This document shows positions 16,216 through 25,051 of a stretch of 64,000 bases of DNA, in pieces. Position 1 is the first letter of the stretch, and every line of letters begins with the position of its first letter. The notes beneath the pieces are model-generated. The model had not been told where the DNA came from. It saw only the letters and a list, made by a program, of their open reading frames with translations, and made no database searches. Source of the stretch: Chitiniphilus purpureus (GTDB lineage Bacteria > Pseudomonadota > Gammaproteobacteria > Burkholderiales > Chitinibacteraceae); the NCBI RefSeq assembly GCF_025642115.1, contig NZ_CP106753.1:3349501-3413500 (forward strand). Direction: 5' to 3'. Both the position numbers and the translations under genes were made by a program.

Positions 16216-17259
16216 TCAACCCTTGAAATTGTCCGGGATCGCGGCCTTGGCCCGTGCCTCGCCAAGCGACACCACGTTGCGCTGCACCAGCGTCAAGAGC
16301 GCCTGGTCCAGCGTGTTCATGCCGAACTGCTGCCCGGTCTGGATCGCCGAATACATCTGCGCGATCTTGTTCTCGCGGATCAGGTTGCGGATGGCCGGCA
16401 CGCCGATCATGATCTCGTGCGCCGCCACGCGGCCCTGCCCGTCCTTGGTCTTGAGCAGCGTCTGCGAGATCACCGCGCGCAGCGATTCGGACAGCATGGC
16501 GCGCACCATCTCCTTTTCCGCCGCGGGGAACACGTCGACCACCCGGTCGATGGTCTTGGCGGCCGAACTGGTATGCAGCGTGCCGAACACCAGGTGACCG
16601 GTCTCGGCGGCAGTCAGTGCAAGCCGGATGGTCTCCAGGTCACGCATTTCGCCGACCAGGATCACGTCCGGGTCCTCACGCAGCGCGGAGCGCAGCGCAT
16701 TGGCAAAGCTCAGCGTATGCGGGCCGACCTCGCGCTGGTTGATCAGGCACTTCTTGGACTGGTGCACGAATTCGATCGGGTCCTCCACCGTCAGGATGTG
16801 CCCGTACTCGTTCTCGTTGATGTAATTGATCATGGCCGCGAGCGTGGTCGACTTGCCCGAGCCGGTCGGGCCGGTCACCAGCACAAGCCCGCGCGGGTTC
16901 TCGGCGATGTCCTGGAACACCCGCGGCGCATTCAGCTCCTCCAGCGTCAGTACCTTGGAGGGAATGGTCCGGAACACGGCGCCGGCGCCGCGGTTCTGCA
17001 CGAAGGCGTTGACGCGGAAACGTGCAAGGTTGGGGATCTCGAACGAGAAGTCCGCCTCCAGCGTATCCTCATAAACCTTGCGCTGCCCGTCGTTCATGAT
17101 GTCGTACACCATGTCGTGCACGTCCTTGTGCTCGAGCGCGGGCAGATTGATGCGCCGCACATCGCCGTGCACGCGGATCATCGGCGGCAGTCCGGAGGAC
17201 AGGTGCAGATCGGAGGCCTTGTTCTTGACGGCAAAAGCCAAGAGTTCGGAAATTTCCAT
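16216..17259 (-). CDS. pilT: Type IV pilus twitching motility ATPase PilT
   Basis: 347 residues, the standard PilT length. Walker A is GPTGSGKST (130-138), the Asp box 'LTVEDPIEFVHQSKK', Walker B 'DVILVGEMRDLET', the His box 'GTLHTSS' and the retraction motif AIRNLIRE in 'VPAIRNLIRENKIAQMY'. It depolymerises pilin to drive twitching motility. The start (MEISELLAFAVKNKASDLHL) matches the family. It is divergent from yggS with a 95-bp gap, the usual proteobacterial arrangement. Confidence 0.97.
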   Translation of the reverse strand: MEISELLAFAVKNKASDLHLSSGLPPMIRVHGDVRRINLPALEHKDVHDMVYDIMNDGQRKVYEDTLEADFSFEIPNLARFRVNAFVQNRGAGAVFRTIPSKVLTLEELNAPRVFQDIAENPRGLVLVTGPTGSGKSTTLAAMINYINENEYGHILTVEDPIEFVHQSKKCLINQREVGPHTLSFANALRSALREDPDVILVGEMRDLETIRLALTAAETGHLVFGTLHTSSAAKTIDRVVDVFPAAEKEMVRAMLSESLRAVISQTLLKTKDGQGRVAAHEIMIGVPAIRNLIRENKIAQMYSAIQTGQQFGMNTLDQALLTLVQRNVVSLGEARAKAAIPDNFKG

Positions 17260-17354
17260 TTATAATTTTGTCCTTCGGCGACGCGCCGTACCCCTTACGA
17301 CACGGCGCCACAAGCGGCTTGAAATCAAGGCTGACAGGCAACGACCAAGCAATT

Positions 17355-18068
17355 ATGGCAACGATTTTTGAAGCGTGGCAAGGCGTGCTTACACGCATAC
17401 GGACCGCCGCCGCGACCAGCGGGCGCCCCCCGGAAAGCGTGGCTTTGCTGGCGGTCGGCAAGACCTTCCCGCCCGAGGCGCTGCGCGAGCTGTATGCTGC
17501 AGGGCAGCGCGACTTCGGTGAGAACTATGAACAGGAGCTGACAGCCAAGGCGGCGGCACTGGCGGATCTGCCGGAGCTGCGCTGGCACTTCATCGGCCCG
17601 TTGCAGAGCAACAAGACACGCAATGTGGCCTGCCAGGCCGCATGGGTGCACAGTGTGGCGCGGCTGAAGATCGCCCAGCGCCTGGCAGAGCAGCGCCCGG
17701 AACACCTGCCGCCGCTCAACGTCTGCATCCAGGTGAACGTCTCGGGCGAAGCCAGCAAATCCGGCGTGGCCCCGGCTGAACTACCAGCCCTGGCCCACGC
17801 GGTGACACAGCTGCCGCGCCTGCGCCTGCGGGGCCTGATGTGCGTGCCCGAACCGGATGGCGACGACGAACGGCTGACTGCGCAATTCGCAACACTGCGC
17901 CGGCTCAAAGCAGCCTTGCAGCACGAAGGGCTGGCGCTGGACACGCTCTCGATGGGCATGTCGGCCGATCTGGAGCCGGCGATCCGGGAAGGCGCGACCA
18001 TCGTGCGCGTGGGAACGGCGTTGTTCGGCGCCAGGACCAATCCAGACAGGAATCCAGACAAGGAATAA
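17355..18068 (+). CDS. yggS: YggS-family pyridoxal phosphate homeostasis protein
   Basis: 237 residues from ATG 17355 (MATIFEAWQGVLTRI); an in-frame extension to 17268 would overlap the pilT promoter and is not conserved. The PLP-binding Lys is in 'LLAVGKTFPPEALRELY' (Lys36), with 'DFGENYEQEL', 'WHFIGPLQSNK' and 'SMGMSADLEPAIREGATIVR' further motifs of the alanine-racemase-like TIM barrel. It binds PLP without known catalysis and balances vitamin B6 and amino-acid pools. It is followed after 3 nt by proC, the conserved pairing. Confidence 0.95.
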   Translation: MATIFEAWQGVLTRIRTAAATSGRPPESVALLAVGKTFPPEALRELYAAGQRDFGENYEQELTAKAAALADLPELRWHFIGPLQSNKTRNVACQAAWVHSVARLKIAQRLAEQRPEHLPPLNVCIQVNVSGEASKSGVAPAELPALAHAVTQLPRLRLRGLMCVPEPDGDDERLTAQFATLRRLKAALQHEGLALDTLSMGMSADLEPAIREGATIVRVGTALFGARTNPDRNPDKE

Positions 18069-18071
18069 GGG

Positions 18072-18881
18072 ATGGACATCAGCTTTATCGGCGGCGGCAA
18101 CATGGCCGCGGCCATGATCGGCGGCCTCATTCAGGAGGGCACTGCCCCGCAGCGCATCCACGTCGTCGACCCGGATGAGACCAAGCTGCACGAGCTTGCG
18201 CAACGCTACGGCGTAAGCACCGCCCGGCCGGGCGCAGCCCTGCCCTCGAGCAGGATGGCGGTGCTGGCAGTCAAGCCCCAGCAGCTCGAGGCGGTGGCAA
18301 GGCAGCTGGCGCCCGAGCTGGGCGGCACGCTCGTCGTCTCGATCGCTGCCGGCATCCGTTCGGATACCCTTGCGCACTGGCTGGGCGGACATACGCGCAT
18401 CGTCCGCGTCATGCCCAACACCCCTGCCCTGGTTCGGGCCGGCCTGTCCGGTGCCTTTGCCGCGCCTGCAGTCTCGGATGACGATCGCGCCGCCGCCGAG
18501 ACAGTGCTGCGCGCGATCGGCGAGGTGGTCTGGGTCGCTGAGGAAAGCCGGATCGACGGCATCACCGCCATTTCCGGCAGCGGCCCGGCCTATGTGTTCT
18601 ATTTTATGGAAGCATTGCAGGAAGCTGCACGCGCACAAGGGTTCGACGTCAGCACCGCCCGTACCCTCGCCTACCAGACCTTTGCCGGCGCCGTCGCACT
18701 TGCACTGGCCAGCGAGGACGACGCGGCCACGCTGCGGCTCAAGGTCACCAGCAAGGGGGGAACCACCGAACGCGCCATCGGCACGTTCGAGCAACAAGGG
18801 TTGCGCGATATCGTGATCGCCGCCGCCGCCGCCGCCGCCACGCGTTCACGCGAACTGGGCGACGAGCTGGGCCGGGGCTGA
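18072..18881 (+). CDS. proC: Pyrroline-5-carboxylate reductase
   Basis: 269 residues. N-terminal Rossmann motif 'ISFIGGGNMAAAMIGGLI' (NADPH binding), 'VRVMPNTPALVRAGL', and the C-terminal signature 'ITAISGSGPAYVFYFMEAL' with 'LKVTSKGGTTERAI'. It reduces pyrroline-5-carboxylate to proline, the last step of proline synthesis, and normally works as an oligomer in the cytosol. It is the second gene of a yggS-proC-(yggT-yggU) group; a 169-nt gap separates it from yggT. Confidence 0.97.
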   Translation: MDISFIGGGNMAAAMIGGLIQEGTAPQRIHVVDPDETKLHELAQRYGVSTARPGAALPSSRMAVLAVKPQQLEAVARQLAPELGGTLVVSIAAGIRSDTLAHWLGGHTRIVRVMPNTPALVRAGLSGAFAAPAVSDDDRAAAETVLRAIGEVVWVAEESRIDGITAISGSGPAYVFYFMEALQEAARAQGFDVSTARTLAYQTFAGAVALALASEDDAATLRLKVTSKGGTTERAIGTFEQQGLRDIVIAAAAAAATRSRELGDELGRG

Positions 18882-19050
18882 GGTCACACGCGGCCGTTGC
18901 GACGCGAAGCAGAGGGAATGCACGACGCGCGGTCGGAGGCCGCACCGGCTCACGCCACGGCCGGCCGCTGACGCCCCCGCGCCGACCGCGGCCGGCACCA
19001 TCGCGCGTCGCTCCCGAACCTCTATTGAAAATCGGCTCCAAGGAGCAAGC

Positions 19051-19638
19051 ATGTTCGTCGAAGCCTTGCAGTTCCTGCTGCGCAGCGTGGGCGGGTTCCT
19101 GATCCTGGTGTTCCTGGCCCGCTTCTACCTGCAGGCCTTCCAGACCTCGTTCCGGCACCCGCTCGGGCAGTTCGTACTGGCCCTGACCAATTGGGCGGTG
19201 CTGCCGGTGCGGCGCGTGCTGCCGCCGCTACGCGGCTACGATACCGCGAGCTTCGCGCTCGCCGGCTTCACCGCGCTGCTGATGCATATGCTGTTGCTGG
19301 CCATCACGCCCTGGCCGTTCGTGTTCATCGCGCCGCTGTCGCTGCTGGCGCTGGCACTGGTGGCCGCGCTGGAACTGTTCAAGATGTCGCTGTACCTGCT
19401 GTTCGCGGCCGTGCTGGGGCAGGCGGTACTGTCCTGGATCGCCCCCTACAACCCGCTGATGCCGCTGCTCAATACGCTGACCGCACCGTTCCTGCGCCCG
19501 CTGCGCCGCGTCATCCCGCCGGTGGGTGGGATCGACATCACGCCGCTGCTGCTGCTGCTGGCGATCCAGCTTGTGCTCAGTGTCTTTGTCGCCCACCTGG
19601 AAACGGCGATCCTGCAACACGTGTCGATGGCGGGCTGA
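19051..19638 (+). CDS. yggT: YggT-family integral membrane protein
   Basis: 195 residues with a clean AAGGAG site before ATG 19051. It contains two copies of the YggT motif: 'LARFYLQAFQTSFRHPLGQFV' and, in the second half, 'LSWIAPYNPLMPLLNTLTAPFLRPLRRVIPPVGGIDI'. Several transmembrane helices are evident. The role of YggT is unsettled (osmotic tolerance and cell-envelope associations have been described); its place after proC and before yggU is conserved. Its stop shares one base with the yggU start (TGATG). Confidence 0.92.
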   Translation: MFVEALQFLLRSVGGFLILVFLARFYLQAFQTSFRHPLGQFVLALTNWAVLPVRRVLPPLRGYDTASFALAGFTALLMHMLLLAITPWPFVFIAPLSLLALALVAALELFKMSLYLLFAAVLGQAVLSWIAPYNPLMPLLNTLTAPFLRPLRRVIPPVGGIDITPLLLLLAIQLVLSVFVAHLETAILQHVSMAG

Positions 19639-19928
19639 TGGCCGAGGACTGGTTCCGGCGCGTGGGCGAGGATTGGCTGCTGCAACTGCACATCCAGCCG
19701 GGCGCCAAACGCAGCGGCGTGGCGGGCCGCCATGGCGACGCGCTCAAGCTGCGGCTGGCCGCCGCCCCTGTCCAGGGCAAGGCCAACGAGGCATTGCTGG
19801 CGTTCGTCGCGACGGCGTTCGACGTACCGCTGCGTCAGGTCAGCCTGCGCAGCGGCGCCACGTCGCGCCGCAAGGTGATCTGCGTGAGCGGCAGCGCCGT
19901 CGCCCCGGATGAGGCATTCAGCGCTTGA
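19638..19928 (+). CDS. yggU: YggU/DUF167 family protein
   Basis: 96 residues from ATG 19638 in the stop/start overlap TGATG with yggT; the open frame upstream is only a shadow of yggT. 'LHIQPGAKRSGVAGRHGDALKLRLAAAPVQGKANEAL' (landmarks: PGAK, PVQGKAN) identifies DUF167. Function unknown in spite of near-universal conservation. Its last 11 nt overlap the convergent fxsA end. Confidence 0.93.
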   Translation: MAEDWFRRVGEDWLLQLHIQPGAKRSGVAGRHGDALKLRLAAAPVQGKANEALLAFVATAFDVPLRQVSLRSGATSRRKVICVSGSAVAPDEAFSA

Positions 19929-20322
19929 GGCGTTGGCCCGGCTCGACCGGCTGCTCGATGCGCCGGTATTCGCCGTCGATCGCGCCATCGATGGCAGGCG
20001 CATCAGGGCTGCGCCCCCAGGGCAGCAACAGCAGCAGGCCGGCCAGGTCGCCAATGAGACCCGGCAGCAGCAGCAGCAACGCCGCGATGTAGTAGCGCGC
20101 CACCCAGAACAGACTGCGCACCGACAGCTTGCCGGCGCGCAGATCGGAAACCAGCGACCAGCCCACTGCCAGCCGATGATGGCGCAGCATCAACACCCCG
20201 GCGAGCGCGGTCAGCACGATCCAGCCGAGCACCCAGCCGGTGCCGATCGCCTTGGCGGTCAGGACCATCACGACGATTTCAGCCGCCGGATACGCAAGCA
20301 GCGCGAGGAGGAGGTAAGGCAT
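19918..20322 (-). CDS. fxsA: FxsA-family inner-membrane protein
   Basis: 134 residues from ATG 20322 (MPYLLLALLAYPAAEIVVMV), the start that fits the family. 'EIVVMVLTAKAIGTGWVLGW' and 'LLLLPGLIGDLAGLLLLLP' are the FxsA hydrophobic blocks; the tail is cytoplasmic and charged. FxsA was described as a suppressor of F exclusion of phage T7; its normal role is unknown. The start codon overlaps that of the divergent cutA (shared CATG), so each promoter must lie within the other gene. Confidence 0.9.
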   Translation of the reverse strand: MPYLLLALLAYPAAEIVVMVLTAKAIGTGWVLGWIVLTALAGVLMLRHHRLAVGWSLVSDLRAGKLSVRSLFWVARYYIAALLLLLPGLIGDLAGLLLLLPWGRSPDAPAIDGAIDGEYRRIEQPVEPGQRLKR

Positions 20323-20659
20323 GGATGATTCCCAGGAAATTTTGGCGGTATTGTGCAACTGCCCCGACGACGTCTGTGCACAAAGCCTGGCGCAGGGGCT
20401 GGTGGAAGCGGGATTGGCCGCCTGCGTGAACCAGTTGCCGCCGGTCCAGTCAGTCTACCGCTGGCAGGGAAGAACCGAAATCGCCATGGAAGTTCCATTG
20501 CTGGTCAAGACCACCCGCAGCCGTTACCCGGCATTGCAAGCCTGGTTGGTCGCGCGGCATCCTTACGATGTGCCCGAGATCGTCGCCTGGCCGATTTCGA
20601 TCGGATTGCCCGCCTATTTGCAATGGGTGCACCACTCCGTTTCAGGAACTACGCCTTGA
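20321..20659 (+). CDS. cutA: CutA divalent-cation tolerance protein
   Basis: 112 residues behind a strong AGGAGGAGG. 'LAACVNQLPPVQSVYRWQG' and 'VPLLVKTTRSRYPAL' with 'HPYDVPEIVAWPI' are diagnostic of the trimeric CutA1 fold. It was linked to copper tolerance, and its role is otherwise unclear. It overlaps dsbD by 4 nt, the same linkage as in Escherichia coli, where the gene was first named for the pair. Confidence 0.95.
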   Translation: MDDSQEILAVLCNCPDDVCAQSLAQGLVEAGLAACVNQLPPVQSVYRWQGRTEIAMEVPLLVKTTRSRYPALQAWLVARHPYDVPEIVAWPISIGLPAYLQWVHHSVSGTTP

Positions 20660-22194
20660 TCGTCCGTTTTGTTTTGTTGCTGCTTGTTGCCCTGCTCGGG
20701 TCCGCCGCGCGGGCCGAACCCGATCTGCTGCCGCCCGAGCGCGCCTTCCAGGCGGCGCTCACCCGGATCGCGCCCGATACGCTCGAAGTCCGCTTCACGG
20801 TAGCCCCCGGCTATTACCTGTACCGCGACCGGATCAGCTTCGCGCTCGAACCGGCCCAACCGTTGCAGATCCGGCTGCCGGGCGGGGAATGGAAGAACGA
20901 CCCCAGCTTCGGCCGCGTGGCGGTGTTCCATCGCGATGTGACGGCGCAGTTGCGCGGCAAGGGCCGGCTGCCTGCCGATGTGAAGCTGAAGATACGCTTC
21001 CAGGGCTGCGCCGATTCGGGCGTCTGCTATCCGCCACAGACCGCCGTGCTGGCGCCGGGGGAACACTCCGGCCCCAAGGGGGCGCTCGATACGCTCTTTG
21101 GCAGCAATCGCGATACGAATACCCCGGCCGCCGAAGAAGGCGGTTTTTTTCGTGGCGGGCTTTGGCTGACCCTGGCGCTGTTCTACCTGGCCGGGATCGG
21201 CCTTGCGCTCACCGCCTGCATGTACCCGTTGCTGCCCATCGTCTCCAGCATCGTGCTGGGCAGCGGCACCGCCGGGCGTGGCCGCGCCCTGCTGCTGACC
21301 CTGCTCTACGTGCAGGGCATGGCGCTCACCTACACCGTTGCCGGGATCGCGGCGGCGCGCACCGGCACGCTCCTGACCGTGGCATTGCAGCAGCCCTGGG
21401 TGGTGGCGGCCATGTCGCTGCTGTTCGTGGCGATGGCGCTGGCCATGTTCGGTGTGTTCCAGTTCCAGCTGCCAAGCGGCGTGCAAAGCACCTTCAACCA
21501 CTTGGCGCACCGGCTGCCCGGCGGGCGGGCGACCTCGGTGTTCGCAATGGGTGTGGTCTCCGCGTTGATCGTCGGCCCGTGTGTGGCGCCGCCGCTGGTG
21601 GCGGCATTGGCCTATCTGGGCCAAAGCGGCGATACCGCGCTCGGCGGCGGCGCGCTGTATGCGCTGGCGCTGGGCATCGGCACCCCGCTGATCCTGGTCG
21701 GCGCCTTCGGTGCCGCCATCCTGCCACGACTGTCCGCCCGCCTGATGCGCGGCGTGAAGCTCGCCTTCGGCGTGATCCTGCTCGGCACCGCAGTCTGGAT
21801 GGCGCGCCCGCTGTGGCTGCACCATCTGCCGCAGGGGCAGATCCCGCAATTCCAGCCGGTGGCCAGTGTGGCGCAGCTGCGCGAGGCACTGGCGCAGGCG
21901 CGCGGCCGCCCGGTGATGGTCGACATGTATGCCGACTGGTGCACTAGCTGCATCGCATTCGAACGGGAGACGCTGACCGACCCGGGTGTGCAGCGCCGGC
22001 TGCAGGACTATGTGCTGCTGCGCGCCGACCTGACCCGCAATACCGAGCATGATGCCGCGCTGCTGCGCCACTATGGGCTGTATGGCCCGCCCGCGCTGCT
22101 GTTCTACGACCGCGACGGGCGGCTGTCGACCCGGCGCGTGGTCGGCTTCCAGGACCCCGCCGCCTTTTCCGCCACGCTGGATGCACTGCCATGA
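20656..22194 (+). CDS. dsbD: Thiol:disulfide interchange protein DsbD
   Basis: 512 residues from a TTG at 20656 overlapping the cutA stop (TTGA), with AGGA upstream; this start gives a proper signal peptide (MIVRFVLLLLVALLGSAARA). An in-frame ATG at 20623 is an alternative. DsbD-alpha holds the Cys pair C118/C124 (QGCADSGVCYPP). The membrane domain has C188 (TACMYP) and C309 (GPCVAPP). The C-terminal thioredoxin domain has C429/C432 (DWCTSC). It carries electrons from cytoplasmic thioredoxin to periplasmic DsbC/DsbG and cytochrome c maturation. It is followed by a TlpA-like gene with 4-nt overlap, which may be a client. Confidence 0.95.
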   Translation: MIVRFVLLLLVALLGSAARAEPDLLPPERAFQAALTRIAPDTLEVRFTVAPGYYLYRDRISFALEPAQPLQIRLPGGEWKNDPSFGRVAVFHRDVTAQLRGKGRLPADVKLKIRFQGCADSGVCYPPQTAVLAPGEHSGPKGALDTLFGSNRDTNTPAAEEGGFFRGGLWLTLALFYLAGIGLALTACMYPLLPIVSSIVLGSGTAGRGRALLLTLLYVQGMALTYTVAGIAAARTGTLLTVALQQPWVVAAMSLLFVAMALAMFGVFQFQLPSGVQSTFNHLAHRLPGGRATSVFAMGVVSALIVGPCVAPPLVAALAYLGQSGDTALGGGALYALALGIGTPLILVGAFGAAILPRLSARLMRGVKLAFGVILLGTAVWMARPLWLHHLPQGQIPQFQPVASVAQLREALAQARGRPVMVDMYADWCTSCIAFERETLTDPGVQRRLQDYVLLRADLTRNTEHDAALLRHYGLYGPPALLFYDRDGRLSTRRVVGFQDPAAFSATLDALP

Positions 22195-22691
22195 TCCACT
22201 CTCCCCGTTTTGCCGCGGCGTTGCTCGCCGCCCTGCTTGCCATGCCGGTCGCCCAGGCCCAGCAGGCCCCGCTTTACCGGCATACGCTCAAGACCCTGGA
22301 CGGCAAGCCGGCCGGCTTCGCGCAATGGCGCGGCAAGCCGCTGGTGGTCAATTTCTGGGCCACCTGGTGTTCGCCATGCCGCGAGGAGATCCCCGAATTC
22401 GTGGCGCTGCAAAAGCGCTACGCCGGCAAGGTGCAGTTCGTCGGTGTGGCCATCGACGAGGTCGCGCCGGTGCGCACCTTCATCAAGCAGCACCGGGTGA
22501 ACTATCCCAACCTGATCGGTGCCGCCGACGCCATGAAGTTGATGCAGGCTGAAGGCAACGTGGTGGGTGGGCTGCCCTTCACCGCGCTGTATGACGCCGG
22601 CGGCAAGCGTGTTGCCGTCAAACTGGGCCGGCTGAAGGGCGAAGAACTCGAACGCATGCTCCAACCCTTGCTCAAGGCCCCACAACCATGA
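22191..22691 (+). CDS. TlpA/ResA-like periplasmic thiol-disulfide oxidoreductase
   Basis: 166 residues with a signal peptide (to AQA about residue 23) and a thioredoxin fold. The active site is WCSPC (Cys60, Cys63) and the cis-Pro loop GGLPFT lies near 130. TlpA/ResA proteins keep apo-cytochrome or other periplasmic thiols reduced and receive electrons from DsbD. The direct 4-nt overlap with dsbD upstream supports that partnership. The following DUF815 gene overlaps by 4 nt too. Confidence 0.93.
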   Translation: MIHSPRFAAALLAALLAMPVAQAQQAPLYRHTLKTLDGKPAGFAQWRGKPLVVNFWATWCSPCREEIPEFVALQKRYAGKVQFVGVAIDEVAPVRTFIKQHRVNYPNLIGAADAMKLMQAEGNVVGGLPFTALYDAGGKRVAVKLGRLKGEELERMLQPLLKAPQP

Positions 22692-23557
22692 TCGGACCCG
22701 AACGCCTCGCCCGCTTCATCGATCGGCTCGAACAGCTGCTCGACCATGTCGAGCCGCTGCTGCCGGCGTCGGCCGCATCCGTGGACTGGCAGGCACAGGC
22801 CTTCCGCTGGCGGGTGCGCCAAGGACGTGGCCAGCTCGAGCCGGTGCGCCATCCGCACCTGATCCGGCTCGATCAGCTCGTCAACGTGGGCCTGCAGCGC
22901 GACCGGCTGCTGGCCAACACCCGCCAGTTCGTCAACGGCCGGCTGGCCAACAACGTGCTGCTCACCGGTGCGCGCGGCTGCGGCAAGAGCTCGCTGGTCA
23001 AGGCGGTATGGAACGAACTGCGTGACCAGGATCTGCGCCTGATCGAGGTGGAAAAGACCCATCTGGTCGATCTGCCCGATATCGTGCAGTGCATTGCAGG
23101 GCGGCCGGAGCGCTTCATCGTGTTCTGCGACGATCTGTCGTTCGAGGAAGGCGATCACGGCTACCAGGCGCTCAAGACCACGCTCGACGGCTCGATCGCC
23201 GCCCCCAGTGCCAACATGCTGCTGTACGCCACCTCCAACCGCCGTCATCTGGTGCCGGAGTATTTCAGCGAGAACGCGCAGTCGCGCCATCTGGACGGCG
23301 AGATCCACCCGGGCGAGGCGATCGAGGACAAGATCGCGCTCTCCGAACGTTTCGGCCTGTGGTTGTCGTTCTATGGGTTTTCGCAGGACGAGTATCTGGC
23401 GGCGGTGCGCCGCTGGCTGCACGACTTTGGCGTCAACGGCTGGGACGAGGTGCTCGAACGCGCCGCACTGCAATGGGCACAGGGCCGCGGTGCGCGCAGC
23501 GGCCGTGTCGCCTGGCAATTCGCCCGCGACTGGGCCGGCAGCCACGGCGGAGCGTAA
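22688..23557 (+). CDS. DUF815 AAA-type ATPase
   Basis: 289 residues with Walker A GARGCGKSS (94-102), Walker B 'FIVFCDDLSFEEG' (about 143) and 'LLYATSNRRHLVPEYFSEN' of the DUF815 P-loop family. It is common in proteobacteria, frequently near the nudix gene mutT as here, but its function is unknown. It is the last gene of the cutA-dsbD-tlpA overlap chain. Confidence 0.92.
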   Translation: MIGPERLARFIDRLEQLLDHVEPLLPASAASVDWQAQAFRWRVRQGRGQLEPVRHPHLIRLDQLVNVGLQRDRLLANTRQFVNGRLANNVLLTGARGCGKSSLVKAVWNELRDQDLRLIEVEKTHLVDLPDIVQCIAGRPERFIVFCDDLSFEEGDHGYQALKTTLDGSIAAPSANMLLYATSNRRHLVPEYFSENAQSRHLDGEIHPGEAIEDKIALSERFGLWLSFYGFSQDEYLAAVRRWLHDFGVNGWDEVLERAALQWAQGRGARSGRVAWQFARDWAGSHGGA

Positions 23558-23651
23558 CCACGCCTGACGGCACGCCTGCCGCGGCGCGGCTCTTGTACAA
23601 TCGGCCCGCCCCGCAGCGCCAGTCCAGTCAACCAACCATGCAGCCTCCCCC

Positions 23652-24611
23652 ATGCCCGACACCCCCGTAGTCCATGTCGCAGCCGGCATCCTGATCGATC
23701 ATCAAGGCCGTTTTCTGATGGCAAGCCGCCCGCCCGGCAAAGCCTATGCGGGCTACTGGGAGTTCCCCGGCGGCAAGCTCGAAGCCGGCGAGACCGCGCA
23801 GCAGGCGCTGGCGCGCGAGCTGGTCGAGGAACTCGGTGTCGCGATCAACGCGGCGGTACCGTGGATCGTGCAGGGCTTCACCTATCCGCACGCCACGGTG
23901 CGCCTGCACTTCTTCCGTGTCACCGGGTGGGATGGCGAGCCGCAACCGCACGAAGGGCAGGCCTTCGCCTGGCAGCAACCGGGGCAGCTGACCGTCTCGC
24001 CCATCCTGCCTGCCAACGGCCCCATCCTGCGCGGTCTGGCACTGCCCGACCAATTGGCGGTCTCCGCCGCCGGCATACTGGGCACCGAGACGTGGCTGGC
24101 CCGGCTGGATGCCGCCCTGGCGGCGGGCCTGCGCATGCTGATCCTGCGTGAGCCCGGGCTCGACCCGATGGCCTACGCGGCGCTGGCCCAGGCGGTGCTG
24201 ACCCGGGCGCGGCCCTACGGCTGCCGGGTACTGCTGCATGGCGCGCCCGAAACCAGCGGTGCGCTCGTCACCGGACTGGGCGCGCACGGGCTGCATATGC
24301 CGGCGCGGGTCGCGGCGGCCATGGCGCGGCGCCCTTCCGGTTTCGACTGGCTGGGCGTTTCCGCGCACGACGCGGCCGAGCTGGCCGCGGCGCAGCGTAT
24401 CGGCGCCGACTATGCGCTGCTGGGCCACGTGGCCGCGACCGCCTCGCACCCGGATGCGCCGCCGCTCGGGTGGCATGGCTTCGCCGATCTGGTCGGCGCC
24501 GGCTGGCCGTTTCCGATCTACGCGATCGGGGGGCTGTGCAGCAGCGATCTGCCGACCGCCCAAGCGCATGGCGGACACGGCGTCGCCGCGCTGTCGGCAG
24601 CATGGCGCTGA
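23652..24611 (+). CDS. mutT: MutT-type Nudix hydrolase fused to a thiamine-phosphate-synthase-like domain
   Basis: 319 residues. The N-terminal half has the full Nudix box (40-62; G40...E44...RELVEELGV) and the MutT 'YWEFPGGKLEAGE' and 'RLHFF' features of 8-oxo-dGTP diphosphatase. The C-terminal half (about 140-319; 'MLILREPGLD', 'GLHMPARV', 'GVSAHDAAELAAAQRIGADY', 'PIYAIGG') is a ThiE-like TIM barrel. This fusion is common in beta- and gammaproteobacteria; the ThiE-like part is thought not to make thiamine phosphate. A TACAAT at 23596-23601 could be its -10. It overlaps the next gene by 10 nt. Confidence 0.93.
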   Translation: MPDTPVVHVAAGILIDHQGRFLMASRPPGKAYAGYWEFPGGKLEAGETAQQALARELVEELGVAINAAVPWIVQGFTYPHATVRLHFFRVTGWDGEPQPHEGQAFAWQQPGQLTVSPILPANGPILRGLALPDQLAVSAAGILGTETWLARLDAALAAGLRMLILREPGLDPMAYAALAQAVLTRARPYGCRVLLHGAPETSGALVTGLGAHGLHMPARVAAAMARRPSGFDWLGVSAHDAAELAAAQRIGADYALLGHVAATASHPDAPPLGWHGFADLVGAGWPFPIYAIGGLCSSDLPTAQAHGGHGVAALSAAWR

Positions 24612-25051
24612 AGCGGCACGCCCAGACGGCGTTGCAAACGCTGGCCGTGCTGGCTGTCGCCGGTTTCGCTGCACAGTACCTGGGATGGCTGACGCTGCCC
24701 CTGGGCGGCGATGACCCGGTTCCGGCGCTGCAGCATGCCTGTCCGGATCTCACGCAGGGTTGCACCTTCACCTTGCAGCAGCGCAGCTATCGCCTTGCCA
24801 GCGACCGGTCGCTGGCGGCCAGCCGGATCGTGGTGCTGACCCTTGCAGGCGATGCGCAGGCCGTCACCGCCGAATGGCGGATGCAGGGCATGACGATGCC
24901 GCCCAGCCACAGCCCGATGCAGGCGACAGCTGCCGCGACCTGGCAGCTGCGCACCGCCCTGCCGCTGTGTTCGCAGGCACGGCGCGATTGGCAGTTGTGG
25001 TTGCGGATCGACGACAGCACCGTGGTCATCCATACCCGCGCCGCCGCCTGA
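24602..25051 (+). CDS. Membrane-anchored protein of unknown function
   Basis: 149 residues from ATG 24602, inside the last codons of the mutT fusion. An N-terminal helix (about 9-28) is followed by an extracytoplasmic-looking domain with four Cys, a 'MQGMTMPPSHSPM' Met/His-rich loop, and a 'LPLCSQARRDWQLWLRIDD' tail. The loop resembles metal-linked periplasmic proteins, but I do not recognise the family and do not assign a function. Confidence 0.75.
   Translation: MALKRHAQTALQTLAVLAVAGFAAQYLGWLTLPLGGDDPVPALQHACPDLTQGCTFTLQQRSYRLASDRSLAASRIVVLTLAGDAQAVTAEWRMQGMTMPPSHSPMQATAAATWQLRTALPLCSQARRDWQLWLRIDDSTVVIHTRAAA

Noticed and set aside
14984..17265. Long rightward open frames over pilU and pilT
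   Set aside because: They mirror the codon bias of the real minus-strand genes; no ribosome site or family.
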